Source: Pseudomonadota bacterium (lineage in GTDB: Bacteria; Pseudomonadota; Alphaproteobacteria; Rhizobiales; Pleomorphomonadaceae). From it: a stretch of DNA of 35,134 nucleotides. Shown piece after piece: positions 26,100-34,695 of the stretch (the stretch's first letter is position 1; every line of letters starts with the position of its first letter). The notes beneath the pieces were generated by a model, which was not told the DNA's origin, made no database searches, and saw only the letters and a list, made by a program, of their open reading frames with translations. The translations under genes were made by a program, and so were the position numbers. The stretch spans positions 1 through 35,134 of the forward strand of contig JAGSYV010000060.1 in NCBI GenBank assembly GCA_018262505.1, read 5' to 3'.

Positions 26100-27808
26100 G
26101 CGAGCCACTGCTCTCCGTCCGCGACCTCAGCGTCGTCTTCGCCGGCGAGGACGGTCCTCGTACCCTGATCGACAGCCTGTCCTTCGACCTCGGCAAGGGC
26201 GAAATCCTCGGCTTGGTCGGCGAAAGCGGTTCGGGCAAAAGCCTCACCTGCCGATCGTTGGTGCGGCTGATGCCGTCGCCCAAGCTGGCGATCACCTCGG
26301 GTACGGTGATGCTGGACGGCAAGGACCTGACGACTGTGTCGGAGGCCGATATCCGCGAGGTCCGCGGCCGCGACATCGGCATGATCTTCCAGAACCCGAC
26401 CAGCCACCTCGACCCGCTGATGCGTATCGGCGATCAGATCGCCGAGGGCATCCGCGTGCATCGCGGTGTCGACAGCAAGGAGGCGAGGGCGGTTGCCTTG
26501 GATATCCTGGCGCAGGTAGGCTTTCCGCACCCGGCGCGACAGTACAATGGCTATCCGCACGAGTTCTCCGGCGGCATGCGGCAGCGAGCGATGATCGGCG
26601 TGGCGCTGTCTTGCGACCCACGCATTCTGATCGCCGACGAGCCGACGACGGCGCTCGACGTCACCATCCAGGCGCAGATCCTGCGGCTGCTGATGGATCT
26701 CAGAGAGAGCCGCGGCCTGTCGGTGATCCTGATCACCCACGACCTCGGCATTGTCGCCCAGACCTGCGATCGCATCGCCGTGCTTCGGCAAGGACGGCTG
26801 CTGGAGATCGGCGACAAGCGCGACGTTCTCGGCCGGCCGCAACATCCCTACACGCAAAACCTGATCGCCTCGCATCCGTCGATGCCGGAACGGCAGGCCC
26901 TGGCTGTGATCGCCCAGGAGCCGGTCCCCTTGAAGGCGCGGCCGCTCGTCGAGATCGATGATCTCCATGTCCGCTTTCCGGTGACTGGCCGAGGCCTATT
27001 CTCCGGCGGTCCGCGTGAGTTCGCGGCGGTGAAGGGCGTCAGCCTGCAGGTAATGCCGGGCGAGACGGTGGGCATCGTCGGCGAAAGCGGCTCAGGCAAG
27101 TCGACGTTGGCTCGTGCGCTGCTCGGTCTGACGCCGATCTCCGAGGGACACGTGACCTTCGACGGCGCCGACATTGTCACTGAACGGACGAAGGCTCTGA
27201 GAAAACTCCGCCGCGAGACGGCGATGGTGTTTCAGGACCCCTACAACGCGCTCAATCCGCGCCTCACCATCGGGGCCACGCTGGCAGAGGTGCTCGCCGT
27301 GCAGGAGAGCGTGCCGAAGGAGCGGATCCCCGAGCGGATCGGCGAACTTCTCGATCTGGTCGGCCTGGAACGTGAGTTTGCCAGCCGCAAGCCGCTCTCC
27401 ATGAGTGGCGGTCAGTGCCAGCGCGCCGGTATCGCCCGGGCGCTCGCCGTCAATCCCAAGCTGATTGTCGCCGATGAATGCGTCGCGGCGCTCGACGTTA
27501 CCATCCAGGCGCAGATCGTCGATCTGTTCCGCGACCTCAAGCAGCGGCTCAATCTGACGCTGCTGTTCATCGCCCACGACCTCGCCATCGTTCGCAACCT
27601 CTGCGAACGGGTGGTGGTGATGTACCACGGCCAGATCGTCGAGGAGGGGCCGACGGAGGATGTGTTCAGCGCGCCGCGCGAGGCCTACACGCAGGCGCTG
27701 ATTGATGCCATTCCGGATATCGATCCGGACAAGCCGCTGGTGTCTCCGCGAGGTGGAGACGCTTTGGCCGAAGAAACGTCCGGGCTCGTCACGGGCGAAA
27801 TATCATAA
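26096..27808 (+). CDS. Fused dipeptide ABC transporter ATPase (DppD-DppF type)
   Basis: A 570-residue protein joining the two ATPases that are separate DppD and DppF in E. coli. Half 1 has Walker A GESGSGKS, signature FSGGMRQR and Walker B ILIADEPTTALDVT. Half 2 has Walker A GESGSGKST, signature MSGGQCQR and Walker B LIVADECVAALDVT. In half 2 the Pro normally after the catalytic Glu is Cys, but Asp and Glu are intact, so activity is expected. Each half ends with the HPYTQ/AYTQALI-type oligopeptide-ATPase extension. The gene overlaps dppC by four bases and precedes the binding protein by 17 bases. Confidence 0.93.
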   Translation: MSEPLLSVRDLSVVFAGEDGPRTLIDSLSFDLGKGEILGLVGESGSGKSLTCRSLVRLMPSPKLAITSGTVMLDGKDLTTVSEADIREVRGRDIGMIFQNPTSHLDPLMRIGDQIAEGIRVHRGVDSKEARAVALDILAQVGFPHPARQYNGYPHEFSGGMRQRAMIGVALSCDPRILIADEPTTALDVTIQAQILRLLMDLRESRGLSVILITHDLGIVAQTCDRIAVLRQGRLLEIGDKRDVLGRPQHPYTQNLIASHPSMPERQALAVIAQEPVPLKARPLVEIDDLHVRFPVTGRGLFSGGPREFAAVKGVSLQVMPGETVGIVGESGSGKSTLARALLGLTPISEGHVTFDGADIVTERTKALRKLRRETAMVFQDPYNALNPRLTIGATLAEVLAVQESVPKERIPERIGELLDLVGLEREFASRKPLSMSGGQCQRAGIARALAVNPKLIVADECVAALDVTIQAQIVDLFRDLKQRLNLTLLFIAHDLAIVRNLCERVVVMYHGQIVEEGPTEDVFSAPREAYTQALIDAIPDIDPDKPLVSPRGGDALAEETSGLVTGEIS

Positions 27809-27825
27809 CCAGAAGGGAACTCGAC

Positions 27826-29340
27826 ATGACCGCAAAGTGGACCAAACTCAGCGTGGCGACCGTTCTCGCCACCCTCATCTTCGGAGCCTCGATTGCCGAG
27901 GCCGCCGGCGTTTTGACCATTGGCCGCCGTGAGGACGGCACGACCTTCGACCCGATCAAGACTGCCCAGAACGTCGACAACTGGGTGTTTTCCAATGTGT
28001 TCGACGTGCTGGTGCGTGTCGACAAATCCGGCACCAAGCTGATCCCCGGCCTTGCCGAAAGCTGGACGGTTTCCGATGACGGCCTGACCTATACGTTCAA
28101 GCTGCGCGACGCCAAGTTCTCCAACGGCGACGCGGTGACTGCTGAGGACGCCGCCTTCTCGATCCTGCGTATCCGCGACAACCCCGGTTCGCTGTGGGCC
28201 GATAGCTTCAAGGTCGTCGACACGGCCACCGCCGCCGATCCCAAGACGCTGGTGGTCAAGCTGAAGACGCAGTCGGCGCCGTTCCTGTCGTCGATGGCGC
28301 TGCCCAACGTGTCCGTGCTGCCCAAGAAGGTGCTGGAATCGGTTGGTGAAGACGCGTTCGGCGAAGCGCCGATCGGCTCGGGTGCCTTCGCCGTCAAGGA
28401 ATGGCGCCGTGGCGATCGCGTCATCCTCGAAAAGAACCCCAACTACTGGGACGCCGCCAATGTCAGCCTCGACGGCGTCGAGTGGATTTCGATCCCCGAC
28501 GACAACACCCGCATGCTGAAGGTTCAGGCCGGTGAGTTGGATACGGCCCTGTTCGTGCCATTCTCCCGTGTCGCTGAACTGAAGAAGGACCCCAACCTCA
28601 AGGTCGTTCTCAACCCGTCGACCCGCGAAGATCACATGCTGATCAACCATTCGCATGGGTTGCTGGGCAAGAAGGAAGTCCGGCAGGCGCTGGATATGGC
28701 GATCGACAAGAAGACGATCGTCGATGCGGTCACCTTCGGCCTCGGCGAAGTCGCCTATTCCTATATTCCGAAGGGCGCCCTCTATCACTACGCCGACAAT
28801 CTCCAGCGCCCCTACGACCCGGAGAAGGCCAAGGCCATGCTGGCCGCAGCCGGTGCTTCGGACCTGAAGCTGAACTATGTCGTCAACGCCGGTAATGAGG
28901 CCGACGAACAGATCGCCGTGCTCATGCAGCAAATGCTGGCCAAGGCCGGCGTCACGCTCGACCTGCAGAAAGTCGATCCCAGCCAGAGCTGGAACATGCT
29001 GATCGACGGGTCCTACGATCTGTCCGTCATGTACTGGACCAACGACATTCTGGATCCCGACCAGAAGACGACGTTCACGCTGGGCGATGACAGCAACATG
29101 AACTACATGACGCGCTACAAGAGCCAGCCCGTCAAGGATCTGGTCGCGGCGGCGCGAGTCGAGATGGATCCCAAGAAGCGCGAGCAGATGTATGTCGACC
29201 TCCAGAAGATGGCCAAGGACGACGTCAACTGGATCGATCTCTACTACAGCCCCTATATCAACGTGACCCGCACCAACATCGAGAATTTCGATCAGAACCC
29301 GCTAGGCCGATTCTTCCTGGAAGAGACCAAGAAGAACTGA
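27826..29340 (+). CDS. Periplasmic peptide-binding protein (SBP family 5, DppA/OppA-like)
   Basis: A 504-residue extracytoplasmic solute-binding protein. The signal peptide ends at about residue 27 (ASIAEA), giving a mature start at AGVLTIGRREDGTTFDP. Family-5 features include PGLAESWTVSDDGLTYTFKLRDAKF, the GSGAFAVKEWRRGDRVILEKNPNYW segment and VRQALDMAID. A strong AGAAGGGA precedes the ATG. It is the last gene of the importer operon, before a clear terminator. Family members bind di- and oligopeptides, but some bind glutathione, nickel, opines or sugars. Given the neighbouring LuxR solo and hydrolases, the ligand may be a small amide or peptide-like signal. Confidence 0.93.
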   Translation: MTAKWTKLSVATVLATLIFGASIAEAAGVLTIGRREDGTTFDPIKTAQNVDNWVFSNVFDVLVRVDKSGTKLIPGLAESWTVSDDGLTYTFKLRDAKFSNGDAVTAEDAAFSILRIRDNPGSLWADSFKVVDTATAADPKTLVVKLKTQSAPFLSSMALPNVSVLPKKVLESVGEDAFGEAPIGSGAFAVKEWRRGDRVILEKNPNYWDAANVSLDGVEWISIPDDNTRMLKVQAGELDTALFVPFSRVAELKKDPNLKVVLNPSTREDHMLINHSHGLLGKKEVRQALDMAIDKKTIVDAVTFGLGEVAYSYIPKGALYHYADNLQRPYDPEKAKAMLAAAGASDLKLNYVVNAGNEADEQIAVLMQQMLAKAGVTLDLQKVDPSQSWNMLIDGSYDLSVMYWTNDILDPDQKTTFTLGDDSNMNYMTRYKSQPVKDLVAAARVEMDPKKREQMYVDLQKMAKDDVNWIDLYYSPYINVTRTNIENFDQNPLGRFFLEETKKN

Positions 29341-29387
29341 GCCAGCTCATACGATCTGCGCTGCAACTGCGGCGTTATGGATCAATC

Positions 29388-29426
29388 ACCACCCCGGCAA
29401 GATGCTTTGTCGGGGTGGTTCTTTTC
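29388..29426 (+). terminator. Rho-independent terminator of the peptide importer operon
   Basis: Stem ACCACCCCG (29388-29396) pairs with CGGGGTGGT (29411-29419), followed by the T-rich TTCTTTTC. It begins 48 bases after the binding-protein stop. Confidence 0.85.
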
Positions 29427-29452
29427 ATTGCTCTTTATTCCGCATCATCGAA

Positions 29453-29481
29453 CCGTCACAGCCGTGTCAATCCACTGACAC
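29453..29481 (+). promoter_or_regulatory. Candidate Pho box and overlapping dyad before the phytase-like gene
   Basis: CCGTCAC-AGCC-GTGTCAA (29453-29470) has the 7+4+7 layout of a Pho box, each half matching CTGTCAT at 5 of 7 positions. It overlaps a perfect dyad, GTGTCA (29464-29469) and TGACAC (29476-29481) with a 6-base spacer. Both lie 50-80 bases before the ATG. Either reading predicts regulated expression; phosphate control is inferred. Confidence 0.4.
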
Positions 29482-29533
29482 CAGGGCTTCTTACCAAGGT
29501 CTGGCTTTTTCCATTCCTTTTCAGGTGAGCCCG

Positions 29534-30889
29534 ATGAAGACCTTGCTCCTGGCGTCCGTCGCCCTCGTCGTTTCCTCTGCCTTTGCATTTGCCGACGAAA
29601 CCGCCTTCAAGGCGACCCTGGTGTCGCAGGCGATCCTGCCGGCAAACACCATCATCGCAGCTCCGGCCGATGCGCCCGAGTTCCTGAAGCAGGCCGGCAA
29701 GTTCTCGACGCCCGATCGCAAGCGCGCCACGACGCTCGGCTCGGTCCCCGGTCTCGATGGTGTCCGAAAGACAGGGCTTGGCCTGCCGTTCGACGGTCAG
29801 GCGGTGCAGGGCTTCTCTGGCATCAAGACGATGGCCGATGGCACCTTCTGGACGCTCAACGACAACGGCTTTGGCAGCAAGGCCAACTCCACCGATGCCA
29901 TGCTGATGCTGCACCACCTCAAGTTTGACTGGCAGACCGGCGCGGTCAACCGCCTCGGCACGGTCTTCCTCAGTGATCCCGATAAGGTGGCGCCGTTCCC
30001 GATCGTTATGGAAGGCGCCGACAAGCGTTACCTCACCGGGGCCGACTTCGACATCGAGTCGATCCAGCCGGTTGGTGATGGCTTCTGGATTGGCGAAGAG
30101 TTCGGCCCCTATCTCATCCACGTCACCGCCGATGGCAAGCTGACCGACGTTGTGTCGACGGTCGTCGAAGGCAAGCCGGTGTTGTCACCGGACAATCCGA
30201 CGTTGAGCCTGCCGGCCGATCCCACCAAGCCATTGCCGGCCTTCAACCTTCGCCGGTCCAATGGCTTCGAAGGTCTGGCTCAGTCGAAGGACGGCAGCAA
30301 GCTCTATGGGCTCCTGGAAGGCCCGCTCTATCTCGGCGACGGCAAGTTCGAACAGGCAGACGGCGCCACTGCCACTCGCATCGTCGAGTTCGATGTGGCC
30401 AAGAAGGCCTGGACCGGCCGTTCGTGGCTTTATCCCTTCTCGGGAACGGGCACCAACATCGGCGATTTCAACATGGTCGATGATGGCACGGCGCTGGTGA
30501 TCGAGCGCGACGGCGGTGCCGGCCTTCCTGACAAGGTCTGCGCCGATCCGGCCAAGCCTGAGCCGACCTGCTTCGACAAACCGGCCAAGCACAAGCGTGT
30601 CTACAAGATCGCCTTCGGCGACGACAATGTCGGCAAGCCGGTGCACAAGATCGGCTATATCGATCTGCTGAACATCGCCGACCCCGACGGCAAGGCCAGG
30701 CAGGGCACGGTGAATGGCGTCTATACGATGCCCTTCGTCACCATCGAGAATGTCGATGTGGTCGATGCCACTCATATCGTCGTCGGCAACGACAATAACC
30801 TGCCGTACTCGGCCGGCCGCGCCGTCGACAAGGCCGACGACGACGAGTTCGTGCTGCTCGAAGTGGGCGATTTCCTCGCCGCGAAATAA
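29534..30889 (+). CDS. Secreted protein with phytase-like (esterase-like) domain
   Basis: A 451-residue exported protein. The signal peptide ends at about residue 20 (SSAFAFA, then DETAF). The rest matches the family annotated as 'esterase-like activity of phytase', a beta-propeller-like domain. Visible features are the FSGIKTMADGTFWTLNDNG opening repeat, ADFDIESIQPVGDGFWIGEE and RSNGFEGLAQSKDGSKLYGLLEG. The ATG at 29534 is preceded by AGGTGA; the open frame extends to 29402 through the upstream terminator, so the longer form is rejected. It is monocistronic, bounded by terminators on both sides. Enzymatic activity in this family is poorly established; a role in phosphate release from organic phosphate is suggested by name and by the candidate Pho box only. 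Confidence 0.85.
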   Translation: MKTLLLASVALVVSSAFAFADETAFKATLVSQAILPANTIIAAPADAPEFLKQAGKFSTPDRKRATTLGSVPGLDGVRKTGLGLPFDGQAVQGFSGIKTMADGTFWTLNDNGFGSKANSTDAMLMLHHLKFDWQTGAVNRLGTVFLSDPDKVAPFPIVMEGADKRYLTGADFDIESIQPVGDGFWIGEEFGPYLIHVTADGKLTDVVSTVVEGKPVLSPDNPTLSLPADPTKPLPAFNLRRSNGFEGLAQSKDGSKLYGLLEGPLYLGDGKFEQADGATATRIVEFDVAKKAWTGRSWLYPFSGTGTNIGDFNMVDDGTALVIERDGGAGLPDKVCADPAKPEPTCFDKPAKHKRVYKIAFGDDNVGKPVHKIGYIDLLNIADPDGKARQGTVNGVYTMPFVTIENVDVVDATHIVVGNDNNLPYSAGRAVDKADDDEFVLLEVGDFLAAK

Positions 30890-30900
30890 GCTGGACACGG

Positions 30901-30954
30901 TTTGAACGAGAAGGCCCCGGTGTGCGAAGCAACCGGGGCCTTTGTCCGTTCAAA
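30901..30954. terminator. Bidirectional terminator between phytase-like gene and dnaB
   Basis: The 11-base perfect stem AAGGCCCCGGT/ACCGGGGCCTT (30911-30921/30932-30942) is extended by TTTGAACG/CGTTCAAA (30901-30908/30947-30954) across a small internal loop. It sits between two convergent genes and ends 10 bases before the dnaB stop, so it can serve both. Confidence 0.8.
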
Positions 30955-30963
30955 GACAAACGA

Positions 30964-32451
30964 TCACTCGAAGCGCTCGGGCAGATAATCGTCCTTGGCG
31001 AGATCCGAGAAGCGGGTGACGGAAGCGTCGAAGGCGAGTTGCACGGTACCGGTAGGGCCATGGCGCTGCTTGCCGATGATCACCTCGGCCTTGCCGGTGA
31101 CGCGATCCATCTCGGTCTGCCACTTGAAGAAGTCTTCGGTGCCCTCCTTGGGCATGCGCGACTGCATGTAATACTCGTCGCGGTAGATGAACATCACGAC
31201 GTCGGCGTCCTGCTCGATCGAGCCGGATTCGCGCAGGTCGGAGAGCTGCGGTCGCTTGTCGTCGCGGCTTTCGACCTGACGCGACAGCTGGGACAGGGCG
31301 ATGATCGGCACCGCCAGTTCCTTGGCCAACGCCTTGAGGCCGGTGGTGATCTCGGTGATCTCCTGCACACGACCGTTCTGCGCCGATTTCGACGAGCCCG
31401 ACAGCAGCTGAAGATAGTCGACGATGACGACGTCGAGTCCGCGCTGGCGCTTCAGGCGGCGGGCACGCGCGGCGAGCTGGGCGATGGAGATGCCGCCGGT
31501 GTGGTCGATGTAGAGCGGCAGCGTCTGCATGCGTTGGGCGACGGCGGCGAGCTTGGCGAACTGGTTTTCGTCGATGTTGCCGCGGCGGATATCGGAGGAT
31601 GACACTTCCGACTGCTCGGCGAGAATACGCGTCGCCAACTGCTCGGATGACATTTCCAGGCTAAAGAAGCCGACAATGCCACCGTTCACCGTCTTCAGCG
31701 AGCCATCCGGCTGCTCCGCCGCCTCATAGGCATTGGCGACGTTGAAGGCGATGTTGGTCACCAGCGATGTCTTGCCCATGGCGGGGCGGGCGGCGAGAAT
31801 GATCAAGTCGGAGCGCTGCAGGCCGCCCATGGTTCGGTCGAGATCGGAAAGACCGGTGGCGATGCCCGAGAGGTGCCCATCGCGCTGGTAGGCGGCGGCG
31901 GCCATGTCGATCGCTTCGCGCAGCGCGTCTGAGAAGGTGTGAAAGCCACCCTCGTAGCGCCCGCTCTCGGCGATGCCGAACAGTCGCCGCTCGGCATCTT
32001 CGATCTGGGCGCGCGGCGGCATGTCGATTGGCGCATCATAGGCGATGTTGACCATGTCCTCGCCGATGCGGATCAGGTCGCGGCGAACGGCGAGGTCGTG
32101 GATGATGCGGCCATAGTCCTCGGCGTTGATGATAGTGGTCGCCTCGGAGGCGAGACGCAGCAGGTACTGCGTCACCGGCATCTCGGCGATCTGGTAGTCG
32201 GCCGGGTAGAAGGTCTTCAGCGTGATCGGCGAGGCGACCTTGCCACCGCGGATGAGCTGGCCGATCTTCTCGTAGATGGCCTTGTGCTGCTCGATGAAAA
32301 AGTGCGGCGGCTCGAGAAAGTCGGAGACGCGGAAGAACGTCTCGTTGTTCATCAGCATGGCGCCGAGCAACTGCCGTTCCGCCTCGATATTGTGCGGCGC
32401 GCTGCGAGTGAGCGCGGTGGCCTGATCTTCGACGCGGCGGATGGTGGACAT
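30964..32451 (-). CDS. dnaB: Replicative DNA helicase DnaB
   Basis: A 495-residue hexameric replication-fork helicase. The N-terminal primase-interacting helical domain begins at APHNIEAERQLLGAMLMNN. The RecA-like ATPase has Walker A AARPAMGKTSLV, catalytic-Glu region FFSLEMSSEQL, Walker B VVIVDYLQLL and DLRESGSIEQDAD, with arginine-finger region GKQRHGPTGTV near the end. The length is normal for alphaproteobacteria, and no intein is present. It lies downstream of rplI on the same strand, but a terminator after rplI and a 195-base leader suggest its own promoter. Confidence 0.97.
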   Translation of the reverse strand: MSTIRRVEDQATALTRSAPHNIEAERQLLGAMLMNNETFFRVSDFLEPPHFFIEQHKAIYEKIGQLIRGGKVASPITLKTFYPADYQIAEMPVTQYLLRLASEATTIINAEDYGRIIHDLAVRRDLIRIGEDMVNIAYDAPIDMPPRAQIEDAERRLFGIAESGRYEGGFHTFSDALREAIDMAAAAYQRDGHLSGIATGLSDLDRTMGGLQRSDLIILAARPAMGKTSLVTNIAFNVANAYEAAEQPDGSLKTVNGGIVGFFSLEMSSEQLATRILAEQSEVSSSDIRRGNIDENQFAKLAAVAQRMQTLPLYIDHTGGISIAQLAARARRLKRQRGLDVVIVDYLQLLSGSSKSAQNGRVQEITEITTGLKALAKELAVPIIALSQLSRQVESRDDKRPQLSDLRESGSIEQDADVVMFIYRDEYYMQSRMPKEGTEDFFKWQTEMDRVTGKAEVIIGKQRHGPTGTVQLAFDASVTRFSDLAKDDYLPERFE

Positions 32452-32505
32452 GGGACGGAGGTATTCCTGTACGATCGGGCAAATGAAGAGCGGACAGTAT
32501 CAAGC

Positions 32506-32562
32506 CCTGTCCTGACAGGATGCGGCAGTTGTCATCGACTCCCGTTATTCACAAAGGAGTCG
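32506..32562 (-). promoter_or_regulatory. Two dyads in the dnaB upstream region
   Basis: CCTGTC-CT-GACAGG (32506-32519, 6-base arms) and CGACTCC/GGAGTCG (32536-32542/32556-32562, 7-base arms, 13-base loop) lie 55-110 bases upstream of the dnaB start. They may be operator or leader structures. No clear -35/-10 pair was identified with confidence. Confidence 0.3.
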
Positions 32563-32641
32563 AATTTCCCGACGATGGTTATTGACTCTCGTCCGAGAAC
32601 AATACCGCCGTTCGAGAATCGGCAGCCCATTGTTTTGACAA

Positions 32642-32669
32642 GAAAAACCCCGGGAATTAACCCCGGGGT
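32642..32669 (-). terminator. Rho-independent terminator after rplI
   Basis: On the minus strand the 8-base stem ACCCCGGG/CCCGGGGT with a 7-base loop is followed by TTTTTC. It lies 36 bases beyond the rplI stop and closes the rpsF-rpsR-DUF2232-rplI unit. Confidence 0.85.
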
Positions 32670-32704
32670 CGATGTGTCGCAGTTGTGTCGGAACCGAAGC
32701 CGGC

Positions 32705-33268
32705 TCAGAGCTCTTCGCGATCCATGCCCTCGTCCTCAAGCACCGAACTGACTTCGCGAACGAAGGTGTCCTCGCGGGCATTCGCGGTGACGTCCTCACC
32801 CTTGGCCTGGCGCAGAGCTTCTTCCTCGGAGCGGGCGATGTTGAGGGTGATGGTGGCGCGCACGTCGGCGTGCAGGATGATCTCGACGGAGTGGACGCCG
32901 AGGTTCTTGATGGGCGTGTTGATGTCCACCTGCGAGCGGGTGATGGTCTCGCCGGCAGCAGCGAGGATGTCGACGATGTCGCGAGCGGCGACGGAGCCAT
33001 AGAGCTGACCGGTCTCGGCCGCCTGGCGGACCACGATGAAGGAACGCTGGTCGAGGCCGACCTTGATCTGCTCGGCCGACGACTTGCGCTCGGCATTGCG
33101 GGCCTCAAGGGCGGCGCGCTCACGGTCGAAGCGGGCCTGGTTCTCCTTGGTGGCGCGCAGCGCCTTGCCCTGCGGCAGCAGGAAGTTACGGGCGAAGCCG
33201 TCGCGGACCCTGACGGTCTCGCCGAGTGTACCATGCCTACCGACGCGCTCGAGAAGGATGACCTTCAT
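32705..33268 (-). CDS. rplI: 50S ribosomal protein L9
   Basis: A 187-residue large-subunit protein that binds 23S rRNA near the L1 stalk base. The N-terminal domain begins [19 protein letters not shown] and contains [16 protein letters not shown]. The central connecting helix and the C-terminal domain follow ([21 protein letters not shown]). A Glu/Asp-rich tail extends it beyond the roughly 150-residue E. coli protein, as is common in alphaproteobacteria. The open frame reaches 33328, but the ATG at 33268 with upstream GGAG gives the universal L9 N-terminus. Confidence 0.97.
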   Translation of the reverse strand: MKVILLERVGRHGTLGETVRVRDGFARNFLLPQGKALRATKENQARFDRERAALEARNAERKSSAEQIKVGLDQRSFIVVRQAAETGQLYGSVAARDIVDILAAAGETITRSQVDINTPIKNLGVHSVEIILHADVRATITLNIARSEEEALRQAKGEDVTANAREDTFVREVSSVLEDEGMDREEL

Positions 33269-33324
33269 TTTCTGTACTCCAGTCTGTTTGTTATGGCGTT
33301 GCAGCCGTTGGGGGATCGGGGCCG

Positions 33325-34266
33325 TCAAGCGCCCGGTCGTTTTTCAAGTCGCTTGGCTCTGAGGCCGAGCGGACCGTCGAGAATGCCGGCAATTACCAGC
33401 GGAAAGAGCGGGATGGAAAGAACGAAGGTGGCACCGTAAGTGACGCCCAGAATAAGGGGAGCCGCCGGATTGCCACGCACGAAGACATGCAGCACAGCGA
33501 ATCCCACCAGTGCGAAGCCCATGCCCACAGAGCCCGCCACAACGCCAGCAACAAGGCCGAGCGCGTTGTCGAGGCTGGCGAGGAGCGCGGCAACAACGAA
33601 CAGGCCCGCCATCCACAGCGGCAGCGACAGCGTTTCGGCGATGGAGTCATCGGTGCGCTTCAGACGTCCGGACAGGCGCACGACGCGGCTGCCCAGCCAG
33701 AGGTTGAATGCCGTCAGCACCAGCCAGAACATGGCCAGCGCCAAAGGCATCAGACGCATGTAGATGAGCAGGGCGGGCAGCAGTTCTTCGCGCGTCGGCG
33801 TTCCGAGTTCGCCGGAGGTCTGCCCCATGCTAACCAGCATGTCGGCGACCTCACCGGCCGTTGCCTGCACATCGAAGCCAATGATCGCACCAACTGCGAT
33901 GATGGTCGCTGCGGTGATCAGCACCATGGCCATGAACACGCGGCCGAGCGGATACCACTCGAAATTCTTGCCCTCGGCATCGAGCGGCCGACCCAGCCCG
34001 ACGAGATAGCCGTAAAAGGCCATTGGACCGGCAATCACCAGCGCATGCAGCAACGCCGCCTTCCAGGACACCAGGGTCAACAGGCCAATGAAGCCCGCGA
34101 GCACGGCAGCGATACCGGCAAACGTGCCCCAACCGACGGTGACGATGGCAATAGGGAGCGCGGACATGAAGAACAGCGGCGTGCCAAGGGCACCGCCACT
34201 TGTGACGGCCGCAAAAAGCAGGGCGGAGGCGGCACCTGCTGCGATGCCGAGAAGAAGTCCGTTCAC
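33325..34266 (-). CDS. DUF2232 family integral membrane protein
   Basis: A 313-residue protein with about eight hydrophobic segments and no known catalytic motif. It matches the DUF2232 (YybS-like) family by topology and by its fixed position between rpsR and rplI in Hyphomicrobiales. The first codon is GTG (34266), and no strong ribosome binding site is seen, so the start is less certain. It is co-oriented with the ribosomal genes: 178 bases after rpsR and 56 bases before rplI. Function unknown; some YybS-like proteins resemble membrane transport components. Confidence 0.85.
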   Translation of the reverse strand: MNGLLLGIAAGAASALLFAAVTSGGALGTPLFFMSALPIAIVTVGWGTFAGIAAVLAGFIGLLTLVSWKAALLHALVIAGPMAFYGYLVGLGRPLDAEGKNFEWYPLGRVFMAMVLITAATIIAVGAIIGFDVQATAGEVADMLVSMGQTSGELGTPTREELLPALLIYMRLMPLALAMFWLVLTAFNLWLGSRVVRLSGRLKRTDDSIAETLSLPLWMAGLFVVAALLASLDNALGLVAGVVAGSVGMGFALVGFAVLHVFVRGNPAAPLILGVTYGATFVLSIPLFPLVIAGILDGPLGLRAKRLEKRPGA

Positions 34267-34424
34267 GTTTGTCTCGCTGTCCCGCGCGATCGCCGATGAG
34301 GACGACCGATGCTTCGATCGACGGCCAGTGCCGCCGGGCGGTTAGGGGTGCCGAGCCGAGGGGCCGCATCCCAACTTTGCAGAAACGACGCCGCGACCGT
34401 AATCGCGACGTCGGAGATTTCAAT

Positions 34425-34438
34425 GCGCCGTCAGGCGC
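34425..34438 (-). repeat. Small hairpin just after rpsR
   Basis: GCGCC-GTCA-GGCGC forms a 5-pair stem with a tetraloop, 6 bases after the rpsR stop on the minus strand. It has no T-tract. It may weakly attenuate or process the transcript between rpsR and the DUF2232 gene. Confidence 0.3.
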
Positions 34439-34444
34439 CCGTCA

Positions 34445-34693
34445 TCACTTGATGATGAACGGCAGCAGGCCGAGGATGCGGGCGCGCTTGATCGCTTGGG
34501 CGAGCTCGCGCTGCTTCTTGGCCGACACCGCGGTAATGCGGGAGGGAACGATCTTACCACGCTCGGAGATGTAGCGCTGCAGCAGACGCACGTCCTTGTA
34601 GTCGATCTTCGGGGCGTTGGCGCCGGAGAACGGGCAGGTCTTCCGGCGACGGAAGAACGGACGGCGGGCGGCGGGGAGAGAGGTGATTTCCAT
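34445..34693 (-). CDS. rpsR: 30S ribosomal protein S18
   Basis: An 82-residue small-subunit protein that pairs with S6 on the 30S platform. Diagnostic segments are [15 protein letters not shown] near the N-terminus, [19 protein letters not shown] in the middle and [10 protein letters not shown] at the end. The length is typical for alphaproteobacteria. It starts two bases after the rpsF stop, so the pair is co-translated. Confidence 0.97.
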   Translation of the reverse strand: MEITSLPAARRPFFRRRKTCPFSGANAPKIDYKDVRLLQRYISERGKIVPSRITAVSAKKQRELAQAIKRARILGLLPFIIK

Positions 34694-34695
34694 GA

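Noticed and set aside
27406..27500. Damaged second ATPase site in the fused Dpp ATPase (DEC instead of DEP)
   Set aside because: The catalytic Asp and Glu, Walker A and signature Gly residues are intact. The change is after the Glu and appears compatible with function in related proteins.
27685..28932. Antisense open frame opposite the peptide-binding protein
   Set aside because: The plus-strand gene has a signal peptide, family motifs and a strong ribosome binding site. The antisense product has no recognisable feature.
29402..29533. N-terminal extension of the phytase-like protein
   Set aside because: It would begin inside the upstream terminator. The ATG at 29534 gives a proper signal peptide and ribosome binding site.
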